Positions 17,366-27,263 are shown, counted from the first letter of the stretch. The stretch: DNA of 64,000 bases from Nocardia ninae NBRC 108245 (GCF_007990755.1 NZ_BJXA01000004.1:1-64000), one strand, 5' to 3'. Notes: generated by a model not told the origin, from the sequence alone. Numbers and translations are program-made.

Positions 17366-17400
17366 CTAAGGGGTTGTATGGATATATCCGAGAATTCACC
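17366..17400. promoter_or_regulatory. AT-rich palindromic region between divergent operons
   Basis: The 215-bp gap between the biosynthetic operon (minus) and the EspG gene (plus) contains an AT-rich island with the perfect palindrome GGATATATCC at 17380-17389, flanked by AT-rich bases in an otherwise GC-rich stretch. It probably holds the promoter of one or both operons. I could not assign a convincing -35/-10 pair, so this is only a candidate. Confidence 0.35.
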
Positions 17401-17511
17401 GCAGTGTTAGCCCACAATCCTAGGTGCTCGGTGCGGCGACCGCCGACGCGCGCGACGACCGTTAAGCTACAACCCAGTTTCGGTGGGTTCGGTGAGGATG
17501 TGATTCGGGCG

Positions 17512-18216
17512 GTGAGTTGGACGTTCACTCCGGACGGGTTCGCCCACCTTTGGCGCGAAACCGACCTCGATCGGCACCCGTATCCGCTGCGCATCCTGGA
17601 AACGCCGCGCACCGAGGACGAGGCCGACAAGCTGCGCGCGACGCTGGAGGAACGGCTGCCGCTCGGCGCAGACCCCGACCTGAGCGCCTGCCTGCGCATC
17701 CTGGCGGCACCGCACACCCGGATCGTGGCGATCGGCGGCACGCACACGCCGGGGAGTGAGATCCGGCTGCTCGCCGCGGCGATCTTCGATCGGGCCGTGC
17801 TCGCCGTGCAGGAACCCGGTTCGTCCCCCGATTTCGGCGGGCGCGTTCGACTGTCGATCGGGCACAGCGGCAAACTGGGCAATCGGATCGCCGGACTGCT
17901 GCCCGCCGCGCCGCCCGGCAAGGAGCCGGCCCGGGTGGCGCCGACCGACGCCGTCCGCGACGAGGAAGTGGTGGTCGCGCAGCAGCCGACCGCACCGCGC
18001 ATCCGCAAACTGCTGCTGAAACCACATAGCGCCGAAGGCCATATCCGGATCGAGCCCGGTCTGGATCGGCCCGCTCCGCCGCCGCCGATTCACTACACCT
18101 GGTTCGACGTGAAGGGCGACGGACGGTATCTCCTGCGGGCGGGCAAAGAAGTTCACATCACTCCCGCCTCGGCCGAACAGATCGGCGCGCAACTGCAGAA
18201 GCGCATCGGAGCCTGA
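17512..18216 (+). CDS. EspG-like ESX secretion-associated protein
   Basis: A 234-residue protein of the EspG family: it starts VSWTFTPDGFAHLWRET and ends with the hallmark-like block YTWFDVKGDGRYLLRAG. The paralogue at 60811-61590 begins similarly (VRSWRFTGQEFDILWSA) and has the matching DYADDGRYYIKSG. EspG proteins are cytosolic chaperones for PE/PPE and WXG-type substrates of type VII secretion systems. GTG 17512 is chosen to match the paralogue start; GTG 17500 is an alternative. The next two genes encode candidate clients. Confidence 0.8.
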   Translation: MSWTFTPDGFAHLWRETDLDRHPYPLRILETPRTEDEADKLRATLEERLPLGADPDLSACLRILAAPHTRIVAIGGTHTPGSEIRLLAAAIFDRAVLAVQEPGSSPDFGGRVRLSIGHSGKLGNRIAGLLPAAPPGKEPARVAPTDAVRDEEVVVAQQPTAPRIRKLLLKPHSAEGHIRIEPGLDRPAPPPPIHYTWFDVKGDGRYLLRAGKEVHITPASAEQIGAQLQKRIGA

Positions 18217-18308
18217 CCCGGTTTGTCGATGCCGACGGATAACCACTGGTGCCCGCGAGCAGGGCTACGGGCTAGTCTGAGTCGGACCGACCATCTCAGG
18301 GGTGTGCG

Positions 18309-18683
18309 ATGACGATCGAGACCAGCCGAGCCGATATCGTCCGGTTCAAGCAAGCGGCCCAGGCAGGCACCGTCCAATTCGATCCGGCGGCGGCCCGGCG
18401 CTGCGCCGAGATGTACGACCAGCAGGCCGAACGGCTCATTCATCTGCAACAACGCCTCGAAACCGCCTCGGAGCTGGGCGGATTCGGCGGATTCGTGTCG
18501 GCGCAGCAATTACAGGCTGGGTTCAATCACAAAGCGCGGGATGCCGCCACGTTGCTAGATCACTACATCGAGGCGGCGTACCGAATGAAAGAGGCGTTTC
18601 TCATCAGCGGTGGGTTACTGGAAGAAGCCGACGCCGCCAACGCCGCCGCCCTGCGCGCCGTCGCCTCGAGGATCCCGCGATGA
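18309..18683 (+). CDS. WXG100-like / ESX-associated small helical protein
   Basis: A 124-residue, mostly helical protein without signal peptide or membrane segment. Gene size, position and sequence pattern match the paralogous 129-residue protein at 59109-59498 (FDPAAARRCAEMYDQQ against LDPEVGKNLDAQCQTY), and each is followed by a WXG-containing Pro-rich protein with an ATGA overlap. Probably one partner of a heterodimeric type VII secretion substrate, like PE with PPE (inference). A WxG motif itself is not present; GFGGF may form the turn. Confidence 0.65.
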   Translation: MTIETSRADIVRFKQAAQAGTVQFDPAAARRCAEMYDQQAERLIHLQQRLETASELGGFGGFVSAQQLQAGFNHKARDAATLLDHYIEAAYRMKEAFLISGGLLEEADAANAAALRAVASRIPR

Positions 18684-19885
18684 CCGGCACCGATCCCGAC
18701 TACATCAGCTCGATGGAGCACTTCGAGTCGATGCGCCACGAAGAGATCTACGCCAAGACCCAGCAGATCGACGCCGCCGAGATACTGCGCGCCTCGGTCG
18801 CCTGGCTGGAAGCGGCGGGCACAGTCAGCACCTCGTTCCCGCTCACCCGCGGCAGCGTGGACCGGGTGATGAACTCGATGGAGTGGAAGGGTGCCGCCGC
18901 CGACGCCGCGTACGCCAGCATCCGCAGCTTCGCCGCCTCGGCCGACGAACTCGCCGCCGTCATGGGCCAGGTGGGTGCCCGGCTGGGCGGTGTCGCCGCC
19001 GCGGCCGAGGCCGTCAAGATCGCGGTCGCCCCGCCCGGCTCCTCCGGACCCATCGGCGCGGTGGCCCGACTACTCGAGGCGGCGCACGTCATCGACGCGA
19101 AGATGGCGGAGGAGGCGCTGCGCCAAGAAGCCGTGCTGGCCATGAACATGGTGTACAAGCCGGCCTACGGAATGGCAGGCAAAGCAGTTCCCGCACTCCC
19201 GCCGCCCCCGCAATTGCCCGCGGAAGTAGCGCCCGCGCCCACCATGCCGCAGCAGCGGCGGACGGTGCCGATCCAGCCGGAATACGTGCCGCCACAGCAG
19301 GATCAGCCGGACGGGCAGCGCCCCGACGGGCAGCAGCCGAACGGTCGTCCGTCGGCACCCGCGCCCTCGGTGCCGGAATCGCAAGCGCCGCCGAGTACTA
19401 CGACACCCCCGCGGCCGGTGCCGGACCCGACACCGACGCCACCGCCGACAACGCAGGCACCACCGTCGACCCAACCTGCGCCACCGCCGACCACTGAGGC
19501 GCCGCCGACGCAGCAAGCGCCACCATCGACGCAATCGGCACCACCGACCACTCAGCAGGCACCTCCGCCGACCACCGAGGCACCACCGACCACGCAACCG
19601 GCGCCTGCCCCGTCAACTCAACAGGCACCCCCACCGGAGCCTCCCCCGACGCAACAGGCCCCACCCCCACCACCCCCCGCCCCGGCTCCGCCGAGCGAGC
19701 AAGCACCGCCGCCCCTACCCTCGCCACCACCCCAACAACAGATCCCAGACCCAGCCCAACCCCCCGTGCCGCTCCCGGATCCAGGTGGCCAGCCAGGTGT
19801 CACCGGCCCCATCCCCTCGGAAGACGAACAGCCACAACCCCCTTCGACCACCAACCAACCCGGCGTGGTCCCCTCCCAGAAGTAG
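18680..19885 (+). CDS. WXG/PPE-like protein with long Pro-rich tail
   Basis: A 401-residue protein. The N-terminal 180 residues are a helical WXG-type domain with the motif MEWKGAAADAAY near 70; the rest is an extended Pro/Thr/Gln-rich tail made of repeats such as PPTTEAPPTTQPAP. ATG 18680 overlaps the preceding stop (ATGA). The composition suggests a substrate or surface-exposed component exported through an ESX system, with the Pro-rich tail spanning the cell envelope (inference). The EspG-like protein two genes upstream would be its chaperone. No signal peptide is seen, consistent with type VII export. Confidence 0.72.
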   Translation: MTGTDPDYISSMEHFESMRHEEIYAKTQQIDAAEILRASVAWLEAAGTVSTSFPLTRGSVDRVMNSMEWKGAAADAAYASIRSFAASADELAAVMGQVGARLGGVAAAAEAVKIAVAPPGSSGPIGAVARLLEAAHVIDAKMAEEALRQEAVLAMNMVYKPAYGMAGKAVPALPPPPQLPAEVAPAPTMPQQRRTVPIQPEYVPPQQDQPDGQRPDGQQPNGRPSAPAPSVPESQAPPSTTTPPRPVPDPTPTPPPTTQAPPSTQPAPPPTTEAPPTQQAPPSTQSAPPTTQQAPPPTTEAPPTTQPAPAPSTQQAPPPEPPPTQQAPPPPPPAPAPPSEQAPPPLPSPPPQQQIPDPAQPPVPLPDPGGQPGVTGPIPSEDEQPQPPSTTNQPGVVPSQK

Positions 19886-19907
19886 CCCGCCTGGTTTCAT
19901 GACCAAC

Positions 19908-20099
19908 GGGACATGGTGGCGCGAACCCCGCCACCATGTCCCCGCTCTGCGCGCAGCCAGCCGACAAGGGGACATGTCGGCGGAGAAGTGCGAGTGGGAG
20001 CGCCACGATGCCCCGCTCGGCGCGCAGCCGGTCAACGAGGGGGACGTGGTGGCGAAGAAGTGCCAGCGGGAGCGCCATCACGTCCCGTTGACCATGAAC
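19908..20099. repeat. Three direct palindromic repeat units
   Basis: Three imperfect copies begin near 19908, 19969 and 20040. Each starts GGGACATG or GGGACGTG with a GGCG nearby, and ends in the complementary CGCCACCATGTCCC-like arm, followed (copies 1 and 2) by a shared GCGCGCAGCC spacer. Unit lengths are about 61-71 bp. Each copy can fold into a hairpin. The block lies downstream of the Pro-rich gene and no credible gene covers it. It may be a structured intergenic repeat family of this genus. Confidence 0.6.
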
Positions 20100-20130
20100 G
20101 GCACCACAACTGGCAACTGCTGCACCATTT

Positions 20131-20195
20131 CTCGGGATCCGCACCGGCTATGACGCCCGCAGCGGGTGCAGATCCCGAGATACGGTGCGGATCTC
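20131..20195. repeat. Overlapping inverted repeats, possible terminator region
   Basis: CTCGGGATC (20131-20139) pairs with GATCCCGAG (20171-20179), and the neighbouring CCGCACCG pairs alternatively with CGGTGCGG (20183-20190), so two mutually exclusive stems are possible. The region lies in the 507-bp gap between the Pro-rich gene (plus) and proB (minus); it may terminate either transcript. The rest of the gap (20200-20392) shows only GC-rich sequence with no gene. Confidence 0.4.
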
Positions 20196-20392
20196 GGCCC
20201 GCGCCGGACGGGCGGAGTCGGCGAGTGCGCGCCCGAAGTGTCGTCTAGCGGCGACCACCGCCCGGCCGCCGCGGTGTTGTCACCGTAGACCTCCGCTCGC
20301 CTGACGCAGAGTCGGGCACGGCGGCGAGCGCTCAGCCGCAGCGGTGTTGAGCGGCGGCAAGGGTTGCGGTAGGCCTGGGCGGGGTGCCTGGG

Positions 20393-21529
20393 TCAGACCT
20401 TGACGAGGTCGTCGGCGTGGATTACCGGGCGCTGCATGGTGTCCGGGAGTTCGGCGGTGGAGTGGCCGAGCATGGTGGACAGTTCGGTGCTGTCGTAGGC
20501 GACTACGCCGCGGGCCACGACGTGGTTGTCGGGGGCGACGAGGTCTACGACATCGCCGCCGTAGAAGCGGCCGCGTAGGCCGGTGATGCCTGCGGCGAGG
20601 AGGGAGCGGCGGGCTGCTACCGCGTGGGCCGCGCCTTCGTCGATGAGCAGGGCGCCGCGGCTGTCGGCGGCGTGCCGGACCCAGAACTTGCGTGCGGACA
20701 GGCGAACTGGGCGGGCGGCGAATGCGGTGCCGACCTTGCCGCTGGTCAAGGCCTCGTCCGCTGCGGTGGCGGCGGCCAGGAGCACGGGCACGCCCGCGTC
20801 GGCGGCGAGGCGGGCTGCGGACAACTTGGAGGCCATGCCGCCGGTGCCGAGTGCGCCTCCGCTGCCTGCGATCACGCCGTCCAGGTCGGCGCTGCTGCGC
20901 ACCTCGGGGATGAAGCTGGCGGCACCTTTGCGCGGGTCGCCGTCGTAGAGGCCCTCCACATCCGAGAGCAGCACCAGCGCGTCGGCGCCGACGAGGTGGG
21001 CGACCAGCGCGGCCAGCCGGTCGTTGTCGCCGAAACGGATCTCTTCCGTTGCGACGGTGTCGTTTTCGTTCACCACGGCGACCGCGCCGAGTGAACGCAA
21101 GCGGTCGAGGGTGCGCTGCGCGTTGCGGTGATGCTCGCGGCGCGCGAAATCGTCCGCACTCAGCAGAACTTGGCCGACGGTGCGGCCGTAGCGCGCGAAC
21201 GAAGTCCCCCACGCGTGCGCCAGCGCCAGCTGCCCGACACTCGCCGCAGCCTGCTTCGTCGCGAGATCACGTGGGCGCGTGGTCAATCCGAGCGGCGCGA
21301 TGCCCGCGCCGATGGCGCCCGAGGACACCACCACCACATCAGATCCCGCGCGCATCCGCGCCTCCACCGCATCGGCGAGCCGATCGAGTCGTTCGGTATC
21401 CAACCCACCTTCCAGACTGGTGAGCGCCGACGAACCGATCTTCACCACCACCCGGCGCGCCGAAGCGATCGCCAGCCTGGCCTCACTCAACCCCGAATCC
21501 GCCGCCGCAGCACCCGAACTCACCGTCAT
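20393..21529 (-). CDS. proB: Glutamate 5-kinase
   Basis: A 378-residue gamma-glutamyl kinase, the first step of proline synthesis (ATP-dependent phosphorylation of glutamate). The amino-acid-kinase domain has [44 protein letters not shown] and [15 protein letters not shown]; residues about 285-365 form the C-terminal PUA domain typical of full-length ProB. Gene order rplU-rpmA-obgE-proB is conserved in mycobacteria. proA does not follow directly; repeats and an ESX locus lie downstream instead. The enzyme is normally feedback-inhibited by proline. Confidence 0.97.
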   Translation of the reverse strand: MTVSSGAAAADSGLSEARLAIASARRVVVKIGSSALTSLEGGLDTERLDRLADAVEARMRAGSDVVVVSSGAIGAGIAPLGLTTRPRDLATKQAAASVGQLALAHAWGTSFARYGRTVGQVLLSADDFARREHHRNAQRTLDRLRSLGAVAVVNENDTVATEEIRFGDNDRLAALVAHLVGADALVLLSDVEGLYDGDPRKGAASFIPEVRSSADLDGVIAGSGGALGTGGMASKLSAARLAADAGVPVLLAAATAADEALTSGKVGTAFAARPVRLSARKFWVRHAADSRGALLIDEGAAHAVAARRSLLAAGITGLRGRFYGGDVVDLVAPDNHVVARGVVAYDSTELSTMLGHSTAELPDTMQRPVIHADDLVKV

Positions 21530-21623
21530 CGCCCTCGAACTCCCTGCGCAACAACAACACTCGCCGACACCGAACCCACCATTACGAGCTCCCGCTCAAC
21601 GACGCATCGAAACGCGGGCACGG

Positions 21624-23078
21624 CTACTCCTCGTCGTCCTGCACCAACCCGCGGCGCACGCGCGAGGCGTGCTTGCGCTCGGCGGCGCTGATCCGGTCGT
21701 CCTGCTCCAGTCGAATGTCGGTGCCTCGGCCGGTGGGCACCCTTTCGATGCCCGCGGTGATCTGCGGCTCCCATTCGAAGGTCACATTGCCGATGGTCAC
21801 CGGAGCACCAGGTTCGGCACCCTGCTTGACCAGCTCGTCTTCGACGCCGAGGCGGGCCAGACGGTCCGCGAGGTAGCCGACGGCCTCGTCGTTGTCGAAT
21901 TGCGTCTGCTTGACCCAGCGTTCCGGCTGTGCGCCGCGCACGATGAAGCCGCCCGGTTCGTGCGGATCCGCGATCACGCTGAAGCCGGACTCGTTGACCG
22001 CGATCGGCCGGATCACCGGACGTGCGGGCGCGGCCTTCGGATGCGCCGCGCGATACTGGAGCACCAGGTCGGCGAGCGCGAAGGTCAAGGGCCGCAAGCC
22101 TTCTCGGCTCACGGCCGAGATCTCGAAGACCGGCCAACCGCGTGCGGTGAATTCGGGGGTGACCATCTCGGCCAGCTCGGCGGCGTCCGGCACGTCGATC
22201 TTGTTCAGGATCACCACGCGCGGCCGGTCGGCCAGATCGCCGAGGTCGGCGTCGGCGCTCAGCGCGGGCTTGTAGGCGGCCAGTTCGGCTTCCAGCGCGT
22301 CCACATCGGAGACCGGGTCCCGGCCCGGCTCGAGGGTGGCGCAGTCCACCACGTGCGCGAGCACCGCGCAGCGTTCCAGGTGGCGCAGGAAGTCGAGGCC
22401 GAGGCCGCGCCCTTCGCTGGCACCCGGGATCAGACCGGGCACGTCGGCGACGGTGAAGGTGGTGTCGCCGCTGAGCACCACGCCGAGGTTGGGCACCAGG
22501 GTGGTGAACGGGTAGTCCGCGATCTTCGGCTTGGCCGCCGACAGCACCGACACCAGCGAGGACTTGCCCGCGGACGGGAAGCCGACCAGGCCGACATCGG
22601 CGACGGACTTGAGCTCGAGCACCAGATCGCACTCTTCGCCGTCCTCGCCGAGCAGCGCGAAGCCGGGGGCCTTGCGCGCCTTCGAGGCGAGTGCGGCATT
22701 GCCGAGTCCACCGCGGCCGCCGCGGGCGGCGATGAAGCGGTTGCCCGCGCCGACCAGGTCCATCAGGACCTTGCCGTCGCCGTCGAGCACCATGGTGCCG
22801 TCGGGCACCTTGAGCAGCAGGTCGATGCCCTGCTTGCCGTCGCGGTTGCTGCCCTCCCCCGGCTTGCCGTTGCCCGCCTTGGCGTGCGGGTGGAAGTGGA
22901 AGTCGAGCAGCGTGTGCACGTTGGGGTCGACCTCGAGGATCACATCCCCGCCGTGGCCACCGTTACCGCCGTTGGGTCCGCCGAGTGGCATGAACTTCTC
23001 ACGAAGTACCGAAGCACACCCGTGTCCGCCTTTGCCGGCCCGCACATGCAGTACGACACGGTCGATGAACTTGGACAT
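21624..23078 (-). CDS. obgE: Obg-family GTPase
   Basis: A 484-residue ribosome-associated GTPase. The glycine-rich Obg fold at the N-terminus ([18 protein letters not shown] ... [14 protein letters not shown]) precedes the G domain with P-loop [23 protein letters not shown] and NKID, then the OCT domain. It acts in 50S subunit assembly and stress control. ATG 23078 (MSKFIDRV) is chosen because homologues begin there; an in-frame ATG four codons upstream is less likely. It is separated from rpmA by a strong terminator, so it probably has its own promoter. Confidence 0.97.
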   Translation of the reverse strand: MSKFIDRVVLHVRAGKGGHGCASVLREKFMPLGGPNGGNGGHGGDVILEVDPNVHTLLDFHFHPHAKAGNGKPGEGSNRDGKQGIDLLLKVPDGTMVLDGDGKVLMDLVGAGNRFIAARGGRGGLGNAALASKARKAPGFALLGEDGEECDLVLELKSVADVGLVGFPSAGKSSLVSVLSAAKPKIADYPFTTLVPNLGVVLSGDTTFTVADVPGLIPGASEGRGLGLDFLRHLERCAVLAHVVDCATLEPGRDPVSDVDALEAELAAYKPALSADADLGDLADRPRVVILNKIDVPDAAELAEMVTPEFTARGWPVFEISAVSREGLRPLTFALADLVLQYRAAHPKAAPARPVIRPIAVNESGFSVIADPHEPGGFIVRGAQPERWVKQTQFDNDEAVGYLADRLARLGVEDELVKQGAEPGAPVTIGNVTFEWEPQITAGIERVPTGRGTDIRLEQDDRISAAERKHASRVRRGLVQDDEE

Positions 23079-23141
23079 ATGCCGAATCATCCTCCTTCAG
23101 GACTGGTCGATCGCAGAGGTACGTCTGGTGAAACGCGAAAA

Positions 23142-23167
23142 CGGGCCAGGGTTGCGACCCTGACCCG
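23142..23167 (-). terminator. Rho-independent terminator after rpmA
   Basis: An 11-bp stem (23142-23152 with 23157-23167, one G-U-type mismatch) with a 4-nt loop, followed on the minus strand by a T-rich tract TTTTCGCGTTT. It lies 28 bp past the rpmA stop and 64 bp before obgE, and is a clear intrinsic terminator for the rplU-rpmA transcript. Confidence 0.85.
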
Positions 23168-23194
23168 CTCGGCTGTTGTCTGGAGAGGTAAGGC

Positions 23195-23461
23195 CTAAGC
23201 CTCCACCGGCTCCGGGACGACGATGTTGACGGTCTTGCGTCCGCGCTTGGTGCCGAACTCGACCGCGCCCGCCGCGAGGGCGAACAGGGTGTCGTCACCG
23301 CCACGGCCGACGTTCACGCCGGGGTGGAAGTGGGTTCCGCGCTGACGCACCAGGATCTCGCCTGCGTTGACCTTCTGGCCGCCGAACCGCTTGACGCCGA
23401 GGCGCTGGGCGTTGGAATCGCGACCGTTCCGGGAGCTGGACGCACCCTTCTTGTGTGCCAT
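23195..23461 (-). CDS. rpmA: 50S ribosomal protein L27
   Basis: An 88-residue protein with the characteristic [18 protein letters not shown] start, GVKRFGGQ and [10 protein letters not shown] motifs. The N-terminal tail reaches the peptidyl-transferase centre. It starts 23 nt after the rplU stop and is co-transcribed with it; a terminator follows. Confidence 0.98.
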   Translation of the reverse strand: MAHKKGASSSRNGRDSNAQRLGVKRFGGQKVNAGEILVRQRGTHFHPGVNVGRGGDDTLFALAAGAVEFGTKRGRKTVNIVVPEPVEA

Positions 23462-23483
23462 AGCTGAATCTCCTCGGGATGTC

Positions 23484-23795
23484 TTACTTGATGCCGGTGA
23501 CCTTGATGACCGTCAGCGGCTGACGGTGACCCTGACGCTTGTGGTAGCCGGTCTTGTTCTTGAACTTGTGGATGCGGATCTTCGGGCCCTTGGTCTGCTC
23601 GACGACCTCTGCGGCCACGGAGACCTTGGCCAGCTTCGCGGCGTCGGTGGTCAGGTCGGCCCCGTCAACGACGAGAACCGGATCCAGGGCGACGGAAGTA
23701 CCCGGCTTACCCTCGATCTTCTCGACCTTCACCAGGTCACCGACCGCGACCTTGTACTGCTTTCCGCCGGTCTTGACGATCGCGTACGTTGCCAT
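23484..23795 (-). CDS. rplU: 50S ribosomal protein L21
   Basis: A 103-residue protein, [20 protein letters not shown] ... [17 protein letters not shown], full length for L21, an early 23S rRNA-binding protein. ATG 23795 is preferred over upstream in-frame starts because homologues begin [14 protein letters not shown] and GGAGGAAG lies upstream. It is first gene of the rplU-rpmA pair. Confidence 0.98.
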   Translation of the reverse strand: MATYAIVKTGGKQYKVAVGDLVKVEKIEGKPGTSVALDPVLVVDGADLTTDAAKLAKVSVAAEVVEQTKGPKIRIHKFKNKTGYHKRQGHRQPLTVIKVTGIK

Positions 23796-24137
23796 CGGTC
23801 GGCTTCCTCCACTCGAATAAGTACAGTCATGTTTCTTCTCGCGACACAAGTGCGCGACGCGAGATGTGTTCTTGGCTGGCTTGCTGCGCGGGGCGTGGTA
23901 TAACGCCCATCGCCAGGCAGCGACCGACCAAGGTTACCAGAGCACCCCTGCAACGACACAATCCGCCTGTCGGCAGCCTGCGAGCAACCTTTTGCCAGTG
24001 GGGTTTCGGGGCCTTCCGGCACTGCGGCGGACACCTCCGGTGCGCTCGTAAACGCCCCGTCCGTGGCCACCACCCGACGAAGCGGCCGACCGCACCAACA
24101 GGTGCGACCGGCCGCGTCGAAGCTGTCAGCGCAGCTG
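23796..24137 (-). other. Intergenic leader/promoter region of rplU
   Basis: 342 bp without a gene between rne and rplU, both on the minus strand. A possible -10 (TATACC on the minus strand, 23897-23902) would give a leader of about 95 nt for rplU; no convincing -35 was found. The rest is GC-rich with no clear terminator for rne, whose stop is at 24138. Confidence 0.4.
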
Positions 24138-27100
24138 CTACGACTCCGCAGGCGGCGGGCCCGCCGGACGGCCCACAGCACGGCGCCGCGGCCGTCGCTG
24201 CGGCACCTCGACCGGGGCCGAGGCGGTGAAGTCGACAGCGGGGGCCGGAGCCTGGTCCGCGGTCGGCAGCACGAACACCGCACCGCTGCTGTCCGCGGCG
24301 GGGGCGGCGGCCGAACGGGCGACTCTGCGTCGCCGTCCGGTGCGGGCGGCCGGGGCCGGCGCACCGTTGGTTACCGCGCGATCGTCGGCAGCCGGTGCCG
24401 CCGATTCCGCAGGTGTTTCGGCGACCGGTGTCTCGGCGACCGGCACGGTCTCCGTGACGGTTTCGACCACCTCGACCACCTCGGCCGGTTCGGCGTCCAC
24501 GTCATCGGCAGGCACGGCCACGGCAGCTTCGGTGACGACCTCGGTCTCCAGCGGCTCGATATCGGCCGACTCGTCCTCGGTGACGTCCGACTGGTGGCCG
24601 GTCACATCCGACTCGTCCTCGTCACCGTGGTGCGCGGCCATCGCCAAGGCGACCGGGTGCGCCCGCTTGACGGCGATGTCCTCCTCGGACTCGACCGGCG
24701 CGGTGCCGTTGCTCGCGGCAACAGGCGCAGCGGGGGCCGCGCTCTTGTCGCGGCCGCGACGCCGACGCGATCCGGTTTCCCGGGTCCCGCGTGCGGCACC
24801 GTCGTCGCCGGAGGACGGCTCCACCGGGTAGGCGTGCACCAGGATGCCGCGCCCATGGCAGTGCTCACAGGTGGTCGAGAAGGCCTCGACCAGACCGGTG
24901 CCCAGCTTCTTACGCGTCATCTGCACCAGGCCGAGCGAGGTCACCTCGGACACCTGATGGCGGGTGCGGTCGCGGCCGAGCGCCTCGGTCAGCCTGCGCA
25001 GCACCAGGTCACGGTTCGACTCGAGCACCATGTCGATGAAGTCGACCACGATCATGCCGCCGATATCGCGCAACCGCATCTGGCGCACGATCTCCTCGGC
25101 CGCCTCCAGGTTGTTGCGAGTGACCGTCTCTTCCAGGTTGCTGCCGCCGGAACCGGTGAACTTGCCGGTGTTCACGTCGACCACCGTCATCGCCTCGGTG
25201 CGGTCGATCACCAGGGTGCCGCCCGAGGGCAGCCACACCTTGCGATCGAGCGCCTTGGCCAGCTGTTCGTCGATCCGGTAGGCCTCGAACACGTCGACAT
25301 TGTTGTTGTCGTGCCGGGAGACCCGGGCGAGCATCTCCGGTGCGACGGTGCCGATGTACTTCTCGACCGTGCTCCAGGCCCGGTCACCCTCGATGACGAG
25401 CTTGGAGAAGTCCTCGTTGAACAGGTCGCGGATGACCTTGACCAGCAGGTCGGGCTCTTCGTACAGGGTCTTGGGCTGACCGTCGTTCTTGCTTCCGGCG
25501 GCCTTCTCGATGGTGCGCCAGGTGGCCTGCAGCCGTTCCACGTCGCGGGCCAGCTCGTCCTCGGCGACACCCTCGGACGCGGTGCGGATGATCACACCGG
25601 CGTCGTTGGGGACGATGTCGCGCAGGATCTCCTTGAGCCGCTTGCGTTCGGTGTCGGGCAGCTTGCGGCTGATACCGGTGGAGGTGCCGCCCGGCACGTA
25701 CACCAGGAAGCGTCCGGCCAGGCTGATCTGGGTGGTCAGCCGGGCGCCCTTGTGCCCGACCGGGTCCTTGGAGACCTGGACCAGCACCAGTTCGCCTGGC
25801 TTGAGCGCCTGTTCGATCTTGCGCTCTTTACCGCCGAGACCGGCGGCCTCCCAGTTCACCTCGCCTGCGTAGAGCACGCCGTTGCGGCCGCGGCCGATAT
25901 CGACGAACGCCGCCTCCATGCTGGGCAGCACGTTCTGCACCTTGCCGAGGTAGACGTTGCCGACCATCGACGCGGACCCGGTGCTGGTGACGAAGTGCTC
26001 GACCAGGATGTTGTCCTCGAGCACGGCGACCTGGGTGGCGGTCGGGTGATCCGGGAACGCCTTCTCGCGCACCACCATCACCCGGTCCACCGCTTCGCGA
26101 CGGGCCAGGAACTCCGACTCGGTCAGGATCGGCGGGCGACGCCGACCGGCCTCGCGGCCGTCGCGCCTGCGCTGCCGCTTGGCCTCGAGCCGGGTGGAGC
26201 CGGTGATGCCCTGCACCTCGTCGACCGTGGTGGCGCGGCTGCGGCTCTTGTTCCGCGGCTCGCGCTCGTGCACGACGGTGTTCGGCGGGTCGTCCTCGGT
26301 GGCGACGGCGGCCTCGGCCTCGGCGGGCTCGCCGGCCACCTTGCGACGGCGACGACGACGGCGGCGACGGCTCGCGCCCTCCGGCTCGTTCTCGTCGTCG
26401 TCGGAGTCGGTGTTGTCCTCGGCGGCGTCGGTCGAGTCCGTGGTGTCGGCGGTGGTGTCGCCGTTCTGCTCGTCCTCGGTGTCGTCCGAGTCGTTCTCGT
26501 CGTCGGCGTCGCTGTGCTGCTCGCCACGACCGCGGCCACGGCCACGACGACCCCGGCGCCTGCGACGCGGCTGACCGTCGGCATCGCTCTGGTCGGCCGA
26601 TTCCTGGTCGTCCTCGACCGCCTCGGGCTCTTCCTCGGGCTCCGGCTCGACCACCGGCTCTTCGCGACGGACGTCGCGCTCGGTGCGGCGCTTACGGCGG
26701 GTCTGCTCGGCGGCCGCGGCATCCGGCGGCAGGAACAGCGGTGCCTGCACGACGGCGGCGGACTCGAAGACCACCGGCGCCGCGACGTGCGGCTCTTCCC
26801 GGACGGGATGGGTGAACAGCTGCACCGACGGCTGGTGCGCGACCTCGTTCGGGTTCTCCGACCCGGAGTGGCCGATCAGCGGTTCGGGTGCGGAAAAGAC
26901 CAGTCCGCCATGGCCCCTGCTGGGCGCGGCGGCAGGCTCTTCCGGAGTCTCGGCCGGTCGCTCGGCCGCGGTCTCGGGCTGGTGTTCGACCGGCGTCGCG
27001 GCCTGCTGGGCGACCGGAGTCTCGGCCGCCTGCGCCGCCGGAGCGTCACCTTCCGGCGGGCCGAGCGCGTCGCGGACGGATTCCGCGATAGCCCGGTCGA

Positions 27101-27263
27101 CATTCGATTGCGCGCTCCGCGCGTCGGACCCCAACTCGGTGAGCTTGGCCAGGATGCGCTTACTCGTTACCCCCAGCAGCTTGGCGAGTGCGTGAACTCG
27201 GATTCGCTCCGGCAATTGTTCGGCATCCTGTGGTGTTGTTTCCAATGGCTCTTTTTCGGCCAC
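24138..27263 (-). CDS. rne: Ribonuclease E/G
   Basis: A 1041-residue endoribonuclease. An N-terminal IF2N-like helix pair (IRVHALAKLLGVTSKRILAKLTELG) and a long acidic/Arg-rich disordered region precede the catalytic core: an S1 segment (VGNVYLGKVQNVLPSMEAAFVDIG), the catalytic aspartates in DRTEAMTVVDVNTGKFTG, DFIDM, and the zinc-link CEHCHGRG. A disordered Ala/Glu/Val-rich tail follows. Order differs from E. coli Rne (disorder on both sides), as in other actinobacteria. It is the main mRNA- and rRNA-processing nuclease. GTG 27263 has GAGGAG upstream; the frame continues to 27329 but without homology. Confidence 0.95.
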   Translation of the reverse strand: MAEKEPLETTPQDAEQLPERIRVHALAKLLGVTSKRILAKLTELGSDARSAQSNVDRAIAESVRDALGPPEGDAPAAQAAETPVAQQAATPVEHQPETAAERPAETPEEPAAAPSRGHGGLVFSAPEPLIGHSGSENPNEVAHQPSVQLFTHPVREEPHVAAPVVFESAAVVQAPLFLPPDAAAAEQTRRKRRTERDVRREEPVVEPEPEEEPEAVEDDQESADQSDADGQPRRRRRGRRGRGRGRGEQHSDADDENDSDDTEDEQNGDTTADTTDSTDAAEDNTDSDDDENEPEGASRRRRRRRRRKVAGEPAEAEAAVATEDDPPNTVVHEREPRNKSRSRATTVDEVQGITGSTRLEAKRQRRRDGREAGRRRPPILTESEFLARREAVDRVMVVREKAFPDHPTATQVAVLEDNILVEHFVTSTGSASMVGNVYLGKVQNVLPSMEAAFVDIGRGRNGVLYAGEVNWEAAGLGGKERKIEQALKPGELVLVQVSKDPVGHKGARLTTQISLAGRFLVYVPGGTSTGISRKLPDTERKRLKEILRDIVPNDAGVIIRTASEGVAEDELARDVERLQATWRTIEKAAGSKNDGQPKTLYEEPDLLVKVIRDLFNEDFSKLVIEGDRAWSTVEKYIGTVAPEMLARVSRHDNNNVDVFEAYRIDEQLAKALDRKVWLPSGGTLVIDRTEAMTVVDVNTGKFTGSGGSNLEETVTRNNLEAAEEIVRQMRLRDIGGMIVVDFIDMVLESNRDLVLRRLTEALGRDRTRHQVSEVTSLGLVQMTRKKLGTGLVEAFSTTCEHCHGRGILVHAYPVEPSSGDDGAARGTRETGSRRRRGRDKSAAPAAPVAASNGTAPVESEEDIAVKRAHPVALAMAAHHGDEDESDVTGHQSDVTEDESADIEPLETEVVTEAAVAVPADDVDAEPAEVVEVVETVTETVPVAETPVAETPAESAAPAADDRAVTNGAPAPAARTGRRRRVARSAAAPAADSSGAVFVLPTADQAPAPAVDFTASAPVEVPQRRPRRRAVGRPAGPPPAES

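Noticed and set aside
19398-19854. Gly-rich minus-strand frames resembling PE-PGRS proteins
   Set aside because: They are the antisense of the Pro-rich tail at 18680-19885, where Pro codons read as Gly.
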